From: an uncultured Prevotellaceae bacterium
Lineage (GTDB): Bacteria; Bacteroidota; Bacteroidia; Bacteroidales; Bacteroidaceae
Length of the DNA stretch: 16,656 bases
Direction of reading: 5' to 3'
NCBI GenBank assembly: GCA_947306845.1
Contig: CAMZHP010000035.1
Coordinates: 1 to 16,656 of the forward strand
Part shown: in pieces, positions 11,571 through 16,656 of the stretch
How positions within the stretch are numbered: the stretch's first letter is position 1
Layout of the letters: the number at the start of each line of letters is the position of its first letter
Translations under genes and position numbers: made by a program
The notes under the pieces: model-generated
Databases searched by the model: none
Told to the model about the DNA's origin: nothing
Seen by the model: only the letters and a program-made list of their open reading frames with translations

Positions 11571-12809
11571 TTATTGTTTTTTCTTATTCAGTTGCGGCCA
11601 GTCGAAATCGCTGAATCGCGGATGTTTTTCGATATACCTCACATACTCACAGGCAGCGAGCAGGAAGGCTCCTACGCCGAAATTGGCCTGACTGCCAGCA
11701 TCGACCACTTGCCCGGGTATGGCTTTTTCGCCAATAGGCTGCACATATCCCACCTTTCCGTCGGCTTGCAAAGCCGTCTTTGAAAGATATTTCCATGCCC
11801 GTCGCACCACGGGTCCAAATGTCTTGTTGTCAAGATATCCGTTGTTGATACCCCAGAGTATGCCATAGGTGAAAAACGCCGTGCCGCTGGTCTCCGGTCC
11901 GGGTGCCTGTAGTGGGTCCATCATCGACCGTGTCCAATAGCCCTGTTTCTGTTGCAATTGTGCCACGGCATGAGCCATTCTCACGTATTTGTCGACGAAG
12001 AACTGTCGGTGGGCATAGTTTTGCGGCAAGTCTTGCAACACCTTTGCCAATCCTGCCAGCACCCATCCGTCGCCTCTTGCCCAGAAGTCTTTCTTCCCTG
12101 CTTCCGTCTTATGCGCCGGATACACATATTTCCCGTCGCGGAAATAGAGGCCGGTCTCCTTGTCGAGCATGATGCTGTCGGTATAACAGATATTCTCATA
12201 GAGTTTTCCGAGAAACCTGTCATCGCCCGTGAGTTTATACATCTTGGTCATCACGGGCATCACCATATAGAGCGCGTCGGCCCACCACCAGTAGTCCACG
12301 GGCTGTGAATAAGCCTCGTGCTCCATCACCTCTCTTGCCCTGGCAACAAAAGTAGCTGGATTGTCGTTGAGGGGAACACGGCTCGCGCCTTCCTGAAGTG
12401 GAGCATACTTGCCCAAGGCCACCCAATAGAGGTCGATATAGGTCTGGAAGCAGATTTGCCAGTCGCCGAAGAGCACATGGCGCTGGTCCTCGCCATAGGT
12501 CTTGTATTCCCATAGCGCCTTGTCGGTCTCCGTAGCCCCCATCCATTTGTTATGACGAGCCCATCTGAGCGAGTAGTCGAGGTATCGGGGTTCTCCGGTA
12601 AGGAAATAAGCCTCCATGTTTCCGGTGTGGTATGCCGCATTGTCCCAGAACGAGCGCACCTCAGCGGGGTTGTTGGTTTGCCAGTAGGTATTGGCCTTGT
12701 GGATAAGCGCGATAACCCTCTTTGCCCTTTGGCTATGCTGTGCCGTAGTGGTAGTAGCAGCGAGAAGGGCCATCAAGAGTATCGTAATTGTTTTTATTTT
12801 TATCTTCAT
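11571..12809 (-). CDS. GH105/GH88-type unsaturated uronyl hydrolase, exported
   Basis: This 412-aa protein has a signal peptide ending TTTAQ, and the rest fits a single (alpha/alpha)6 barrel. Recognised family features are WWWADALYM (with D178 the likely catalytic aspartate), DFWARGDGWVLAGLAKVL, SGTAFFTYGILWGI and the C-terminal GVGAFLLAACEY. Enzymes of this family remove the 4,5-unsaturated uronic acid that polysaccharide lyases leave at the non-reducing end, by hydrating the double bond. GH105 members act mostly on rhamnogalacturonan products and some on arabinogalactan- or ulvan-derived ones. It is second in the operon, 28 nt after the DUF2264 gene. No lyase is in the window, so the substrate must be generated by a protein encoded elsewhere. 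Confidence 0.87.
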   Translation of the reverse strand: MKIKIKTITILLMALLAATTTTAQHSQRAKRVIALIHKANTYWQTNNPAEVRSFWDNAAYHTGNMEAYFLTGEPRYLDYSLRWARHNKWMGATETDKALWEYKTYGEDQRHVLFGDWQICFQTYIDLYWVALGKYAPLQEGASRVPLNDNPATFVARAREVMEHEAYSQPVDYWWWADALYMVMPVMTKMYKLTGDDRFLGKLYENICYTDSIMLDKETGLYFRDGKYVYPAHKTEAGKKDFWARGDGWVLAGLAKVLQDLPQNYAHRQFFVDKYVRMAHAVAQLQQKQGYWTRSMMDPLQAPGPETSGTAFFTYGILWGINNGYLDNKTFGPVVRRAWKYLSKTALQADGKVGYVQPIGEKAIPGQVVDAGSQANFGVGAFLLAACEYVRYIEKHPRFSDFDWPQLNKKKQ

Positions 12810-12837
12810 CGTCTTCAGATTTGAAGTGTGTGAATGA

Positions 12838-14109
12838 TTACCATTTATCGGGTATGGCGGGAGCGTCGGCCCATCGGTGGTCTTTGGGGAAGGGTTGTCC
12901 GCCCCATGCCTTCACTTGTGTCCACGGCAGCGCCTCGTCGGTCCAGAACGGGTGGTTGGCAGGCAGTCCGAGGGGCATGAACGCGAGCGATGTCATATAG
13001 AGGCTGCCGTTATTGGTGTACCAATCGGCCGTTTCGGGCTGCGAGCCGCAGAACCCGATGGTAAGGAATCCCCCGCTATTGTAATTGTCGTGTATATCGA
13101 ACATGCGGTGCATCACCTTTGTGAGTGCTGCACGCACCTGTCCGTTGGGCAGTTCTTGTGGCAGAGTCTGATACCAGGCCATGAGAGCAAGGGGCTGCAT
13201 GGCAGCCAATCTGTAGGGTGTGCTGCGCCCTATCACGGGGAAGGTGCCTTCGGGCGAGATGAAGCGTTCGAGCACCACCGCGAATTTCTGTGCCCGCTTC
13301 AGTTCGCGGTCGTAGTATTTCCGGTAGTCGATGCGGGTATTGGCCTTGGCATCGATCATGGCCTGCAGTGTTTCCAGATACATGGCATGAAACACATAAC
13401 TGGTGTAATAGTCGAAGGCGAAGACCGGTCCGTCGGCATACCATCCGTCGCCCACATACCATTCTTCGGTTTTCCGGCAAGCGGTATTGACCCTGAACTC
13501 GTCGTAAGGAGCCTTGCTCTTGGCCAAGAAACTCTCGATGACAGAAGAGAAGAGGAACCAGTTGGTGTAGGGCGGGTCGATGCCTCTCAAACTTATGAAT
13601 TCTTTCACATATCGCTGTTTGGTAACATCATCGAGCGGTTCCCACAGTTGGTCGTAAGCCCTGAGGAAGCTCTCTGCGATATATGCAGCGTCGACGAGAG
13701 CCTGTCCGGCCCCATGCCACAACAGGTAGTCGGGCGACTGTGGGTCGACGGCATTCTTATAGCTGGCCAATGCCCATTTCCGCAACTGCTTGCGCTTCTG
13801 CCCCTCTGGACTGTCATCATCGGGTAGGCTGAGCCAAGGAGCGATGCCGGCCATCAGTCTGCCGAAGGTCTCCATATACACCACCTTCCTGTTGCGGTTG
13901 TCGAAATTCGGACTATATTCGGTGAGCATGTTTTTCTGCAACTCGCCCCGGGCCATGTTTTCGAGCACCGGTCGCGCCATGTCGTAGGCCAGCGACACCC
14001 AGTAGTCTCTGTCGGAGGCTGGTGCTTTCTTCGGTTTGGCTGCCATTGTGGGTAGAGCCATCCACACCCATGTCACAAGTAAAAGATAATAGAGGTATGG
14101 TCTTTTCAT
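12838..14109 (-). CDS. DUF2264 exported putative glycoside hydrolase
   Basis: This 423-aa protein begins with a signal peptide (ending ALPTMAA) and is rich in alpha-helices with conserved aromatics, consistent with an alpha/alpha toroid. Motifs that recall DUF2264 are YMETFGRLMAGIAPWL (about residues 78-93), DPPYTNWFLFSSVIE, VGDGWYADGPVFAFDYYTSYVFHAMY and PVIGRSTPYRLAAMQPLA. From memory, a DUF2264-like Bacteroides protein has been placed in GH154 (beta-glucuronidase); I hold that loosely. Its position at the head of an operon with GH105, GH127/146, GH2 and GH51 supports a carbohydrate-active role, possibly on a uronic-acid linkage. It has a well-formed promoter and a very short leader. Confidence 0.8.
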   Translation of the reverse strand: MKRPYLYYLLLVTWVWMALPTMAAKPKKAPASDRDYWVSLAYDMARPVLENMARGELQKNMLTEYSPNFDNRNRKVVYMETFGRLMAGIAPWLSLPDDDSPEGQKRKQLRKWALASYKNAVDPQSPDYLLWHGAGQALVDAAYIAESFLRAYDQLWEPLDDVTKQRYVKEFISLRGIDPPYTNWFLFSSVIESFLAKSKAPYDEFRVNTACRKTEEWYVGDGWYADGPVFAFDYYTSYVFHAMYLETLQAMIDAKANTRIDYRKYYDRELKRAQKFAVVLERFISPEGTFPVIGRSTPYRLAAMQPLALMAWYQTLPQELPNGQVRAALTKVMHRMFDIHDNYNSGGFLTIGFCGSQPETADWYTNNGSLYMTSLAFMPLGLPANHPFWTDEALPWTQVKAWGGQPFPKDHRWADAPAIPDKW

Positions 14110-14134
14110 CTATATCATTAGGTAGTTGTTTCTG

Positions 14135-14166
14135 CAAAGTTACGAATAAGCGAGCGGAAAAACAAA
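14135..14166 (-). promoter_or_regulatory. Promoter of the glycoside-hydrolase operon
   Basis: On the minus strand, TTTG (14166-14163) and TAACTTTG (14142-14135) are separated by 20 nt. This matches the Bacteroidota -33/-7 pattern TTTG...TAnnTTTG. The -7 box ends 25 nt before the DUF2264 ATG at 14109. It is one half of a symmetric divergent promoter. Confidence 0.8.
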
Positions 14167-14198
14167 TAATCTTTTGGATTTCCACTCGCTTATTCGTA
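14141..14198. repeat. Inverted repeat between the divergent promoters
   Basis: TACGAATAAGCGAG (14141-14154) is the exact reverse complement of 14185-14198. With one mismatch (14155/14184) the match continues through GGAAA, giving 19 of 20 paired positions (14141-14160 with 14179-14198). The arms fill most of the spacer between the -33 and -7 boxes of both promoters, so a protein bound there would affect both genes. Confidence 0.9.
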
Positions 14199-14204
14199 CT
14201 TTTG
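14173..14204 (+). promoter_or_regulatory. Promoter of the hydrolase-fusion gene
   Basis: TTTG (14173-14176) and TACTTTTG (14197-14204) are separated by 20 nt, matching the Bacteroidota -33/-7 pattern. The -7 box ends 26 nt before the ATG at 14231, and this placement rules out an in-frame upstream ATG at 14174. Confidence 0.8.
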
Positions 14205-14230
14205 CGACGTCACAATCAAATAGAGATACG

Positions 14231-15229
14231 ATGACAGAGAACAAATACCTGAAACAATTTCCTGATGTGATGTCGGGGAAGAAAGTGATGTATGTGCATG
14301 GTTTCGGCTCCTCGGCCCGCACGGGCACGGTAGACCGTCTGCGCAAGGTGCTGTGCAATGCCACAGTGATAGCCGAAGACATGCCCCTCCACCCTCAGGA
14401 AGCGCTGACCCTGCTCCACAGGATGTGCGAGACAGAGCATCCCGACCTCATCATCGGCACGTCGATGGGTGGTATGTACACGGAGATGCTCTATGGCTAC
14501 GACCGCATCGTGCTCAACCCGGCCTTCAAGATTGGCGAGACGATGGTGGAGCATGGGATGACCGGTGCACAGACCTTCTTCAACCCCCGTAAGGACGGAG
14601 TACAGAAATTCTTTGTAGACAACAACCTGGTGAAGGAATACAAGCGTATCACCGAACAATGTTTCAGCGGTGTGAACGACAGTGAGCGACAGCGCGTATG
14701 GGGTCTCTTCGGCGACCAGGACGACTTGGTCGATACCTTCGACCTGTTTCACCAGCACTACCCCAATGCCATCCACTTCCATGGCGTTCATCGCATGGAC
14801 GAGCGCTCCTACATGCATGCCGTGCTGCCCGTTGTGCGCTGGATAGATGATGAGCAGGAAGGCCGTGAGCGCCGTGTCGTGATGATTACCCACGACAGCG
14901 TATGCGATGCCTACGGACAGGCCCGCAGCAGTGCCCAGAAAGCTTTCCGCCGTCTCATCGAGACCTATGACGTCTACCTTGTGGCTCCGGCTTCGTTCAA
15001 TGGCCGTGAAGAGATGTCGCGAACCATCGACTGGATGGAAAACATCTTCGATGCCCCGGCCTACAACCATGTCATTTTTTCCAACCAGCTTCATCTGCTG
15101 ATGGGCGACTACCTCGTCGACACCGCCGACAATGAGAAATTCATGGGCACAATGATACGCCTGGGGAGCGACAGTTTCAAGACTTGGGAACAAATCATCG
15201 ACTATTTCGACCATTTGGGCGGGCAATGA
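14231..15229 (+). CDS. YqiA/YcfP-type alpha/beta hydrolase fused to a degenerate 5'-deoxyribonucleotidase-like domain
   Basis: This is a 332-aa protein with no signal peptide, so it is probably cytoplasmic. Residues about 15-205 match the YqiA/YcfP (UPF0227) esterase-like family: oxyanion motif MYVHGFGSS, nucleophile S78 in GTSMGG, an acid in GDQDDLVD (162-168) and a histidine at H187. Residues about 215-332 resemble the 5'(3')-deoxyribonucleotidase (NT5C, HAD) fold: YDVYLVAPAS, HVIFSNQLHLLMGDYLVDTAD and a C-terminal TWEQIIDYF. In that domain the catalytic DxDG motif appears as THDS (220-223), losing the nucleophilic aspartate, and the later lysine and second aspartate also look replaced, so it is probably inactive. 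The start at 14231 is set by the promoter. The gene is divergent from the GH operon. The hydrolase part is confident; the second domain is a fold-level inference. Confidence 0.8.
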   Translation: MTENKYLKQFPDVMSGKKVMYVHGFGSSARTGTVDRLRKVLCNATVIAEDMPLHPQEALTLLHRMCETEHPDLIIGTSMGGMYTEMLYGYDRIVLNPAFKIGETMVEHGMTGAQTFFNPRKDGVQKFFVDNNLVKEYKRITEQCFSGVNDSERQRVWGLFGDQDDLVDTFDLFHQHYPNAIHFHGVHRMDERSYMHAVLPVVRWIDDEQEGRERRVVMITHDSVCDAYGQARSSAQKAFRRLIETYDVYLVAPASFNGREEMSRTIDWMENIFDAPAYNHVIFSNQLHLLMGDYLVDTADNEKFMGTMIRLGSDSFKTWEQIIDYFDHLGGQ

Positions 15230-15291
15230 CGTGATGCCACCCCGAAAAGAGAAAACGTCTGGAGGAAGGGAAACGGGAGGTGGTTTTCACC

Positions 15292-15933
15292 TCAGTCTTT
15301 GCCTATCAATTGCATATACTCCTCGTAGGGGATGAAGCGTGCCCCCATCGACTTGAGATGAGGTGTCTCCAGCTGGCAGTCGATGATTCCGAGCTGGTTT
15401 TCCTCCATCCTTTTTGCCAGGGAGATGAGAGCCAGTTTGCTGGCACTGGGCACCAGCGAGAACATACTCTCACCGAAGAACGACCGTCGTATTGTCACGC
15501 CGTAGAGTCCGCCTACCATGCGTTCGCCTTCCCACACTTCCACGCTCATGGCACACCCTCGCCGGTGCAGTTCGGTATATGCTTTTATCATATCATCGCC
15601 CAGCCATGCCCCCATCTCGTCTACACGCAGTTGGCTACAGTGCCGGATGGTCTGTTCGAAGTCGGTATTGTAGCGCACCTCATAACGATTCTTGTTCATC
15701 AGCGTTCGCATGGAATGCGAGACATGTATCTCGCTGGGGAAGATGACGAACCGCTGGAGCGGACAATACCAGCAAATCTCCGAATCACGAAACGAATACC
15801 ACGGGAAGATGCCATGGTTATAGGCCAGCAACAGTCTTTCAGGCGACAAGTCGCCGCCCACAGCTATCAGTCCGCTGGGCTCTCCCCAGTGCGGGTCGGG
15901 GAAGATCAGCCTTTCATCGAGTCGGAAAACCAT
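15292..15933 (-). CDS. aat: Leucyl/phenylalanyl-tRNA--protein transferase
   Basis: This 213-aa cytoplasmic enzyme transfers Leu or Phe from aminoacyl-tRNA to the N-terminus of proteins starting with Lys or Arg, creating a type-2 N-degron for ClpS/ClpA-dependent proteolysis. Family hallmarks are GLIAVGGDLSPERLLLAYNHGIFPWY-type sequence (22-46), the WYCP segment, GGLYGVTI and FFGESMFS..PSASKLALISL. The length is as usual for the family. It starts 3 nt after the clpA stop, so the two genes are co-transcribed and probably coupled. This clustering fits their shared pathway and resembles the clpA-infA-aat neighbourhood of Escherichia coli. The 62-nt gap to the convergent hydrolase-fusion gene holds only a weak 6-bp hairpin. 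Confidence 0.95.
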   Translation of the reverse strand: MVFRLDERLIFPDPHWGEPSGLIAVGGDLSPERLLLAYNHGIFPWYSFRDSEICWYCPLQRFVIFPSEIHVSHSMRTLMNKNRYEVRYNTDFEQTIRHCSQLRVDEMGAWLGDDMIKAYTELHRRGCAMSVEVWEGERMVGGLYGVTIRRSFFGESMFSLVPSASKLALISLAKRMEENQLGIIDCQLETPHLKSMGARFIPYEEYMQLIGKD

Positions 15934-15936
15934 GTG

Positions 15937-16656
15937 TCAGACCTCTAATTTGAGTTTTCCATCAACCACGGAGAGTGCCACGTCTCCCCCTTCCTTCAGC
16001 TGTCCGAAAAGAATTTCGCGCATGAGCAGCGGTTTGAGGTCGCGTGCTATCACTCTGTCGAGTTCGCGTGCGCCATACTCCCGGGTGAACCCTTGTTCGA
16101 GGAGCAGTTCGCGTGCCTCATCGGTGATGGTCATGGTCACCTTCCTTGCCTTCAGGCGGTCGTTGAGTTCGCGTAGTTTCTTGTCGAGAATCATGCCGGC
16201 CATCTTACGGTCCATATCGTTGAACACGACCGTTGCCGAGAGTCGGTTGATAAATTCGGGCTTGAATGTTTTCTTCACCTGCCTGAGCATGGCCTCACCG
16301 GCCGACACATGGGCACCGAATCCCACGGACGCCTGTTTGGCATATTGCGCTCCCGCATTGGATGTCATCACCAGCACGACGTTTCTGAAGTCGGCCTTCC
16401 GCCCCCGGTTGTCGGTAAGCCTGGCGTAGTCCATCACCTGCAAGAGAATATTGTAAATGTCGGGATGAGCCTTCTCTATCTCGTCGAGCAGCAGCACGCA
16501 GTTAGGCGTCTTTCGGATAGCGTCGGTAAGCAGTCCACCGTCCTCATATCCCACATATCCTGCCGGTGACCCGATAAGTTTGGCCACGGTATGTTTCTCG
16601 GTATACTCACTCATGTCGAAGCGCACCAGGGCGATACCCAGTTCGCGTGCCAGCAC
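15937..16656 (-). CDS. clpA: ATP-dependent Clp protease ATP-binding subunit ClpA, C-terminal part (partial)
   Basis: This is the last 239 codons of an AAA+ unfoldase; the 5' end is outside the window, and the edge GTG is an internal valine. The second ATPase module is present: pore loop GYVGYEDGG, Walker B LLLDEIEKAH, sensor-1 region VLVMTSNAG and an arginine-finger segment FKPEFINR. The ClpP-docking loop is seen as SVGFGAH, aligning with IGL/IGF loops of other Clp ATPases. The D2-small domain follows, with GFTREYGARELDRVI. Lack of a long C-terminal extension and the coupling to aat support ClpA rather than ClpC or ClpB. It delivers N-degron and other substrates to ClpP in the cytoplasm. Confidence 0.92.
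   Translation of the reverse strand: MLARELGIALVRFDMSEYTEKHTVAKLIGSPAGYVGYEDGGLLTDAIRKTPNCVLLLDEIEKAHPDIYNILLQVMDYARLTDNRGRKADFRNVVLVMTSNAGAQYAKQASVGFGAHVSAGEAMLRQVKKTFKPEFINRLSATVVFNDMDRKMAGMILDKKLRELNDRLKARKVTMTITDEARELLLEQGFTREYGARELDRVIARDLKPLLMREILFGQLKEGGDVALSVVDGKLKLEV

Noticed and set aside
14216..15226. Minus-strand open frame (336 codons) opposite the hydrolase-fusion gene
   Set aside because: The plus-strand frame has catalytic motifs and a matched promoter; the antisense product resembles nothing.
15277..15293. GAGGTG / CACCTC hairpin between the hydrolase-fusion gene and aat as a terminator
   Set aside because: The stem has only 6 bp, overlaps the aat stop codon and is not followed by a T-run on either strand.

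Overview
The window looks like a Bacteroidota genome, most likely Prevotella or a close relative. The evidence is TAnnTTTG-type -7 promoter boxes, abundant Sec-exported proteins ending their signal peptides in A-x-A-Q or similar, a lipoprotein with an acidic stretch after its lipidated cysteine, tightly packed polysaccharide-degradation genes, and moderate GC. The genus is an inference; no rRNA or other marker lies in the window.

There are four blocks. (1) Positions 1-3839, minus strand: a four-gene cell-envelope operon. In transcription order it encodes an exported TlpA-like thioredoxin, a DUF6029 outer-membrane barrel, an Omp28-type lipoprotein with a CxxC motif, and an exported protein cut off by the window edge. 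(2) Positions 4060-14166, minus strand: a glycoside-hydrolase cluster. It runs DUF2264 protein, GH105, GH127/146, GH2, then a 281-nt gap holding a 17-unit 9-bp tandem repeat and a perfect palindrome, then GH51, ending at a strong intrinsic terminator. (3) Positions 14173-15229, plus strand: a YqiA/YcfP-type alpha/beta hydrolase fused to a degenerate deoxyribonucleotidase-like (HAD) domain. (4) Positions 15292-16656, minus strand: aat and the C-terminal part of clpA, the N-degron tagging and unfolding pair.

The five carbohydrate enzymes all carry export signals. Together they suit exo-acting breakdown of plant oligosaccharides rich in L-arabinose, galactose and (unsaturated) uronic acids, such as rhamnogalacturonan-I side chains or arabinogalactan. 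GH51 would remove alpha-L-Araf, GH127/146 beta-L-Araf, GH2 beta-Gal, and GH105 unsaturated uronic acids; the DUF2264 protein may act on another uronic-acid linkage. No SusC/SusD pair, sensor or endo-enzyme is visible, so this is either the enzyme tail of a larger utilization locus or a stand-alone enzyme operon.

The most unusual non-coding features are these. The divergent promoter between the GH operon and the hydrolase-fusion gene is almost exactly symmetric: both -33 boxes, both -7 boxes and a long inverted repeat share one centre at 14169.5. The GH51 promoter has a 14-bp-arm palindrome directly against its -7 box, plus a repeated GGTGGATT word spaced two helical turns apart. A CCGG-centred 9-bp minisatellite lies between the GH2 and GH51 genes.
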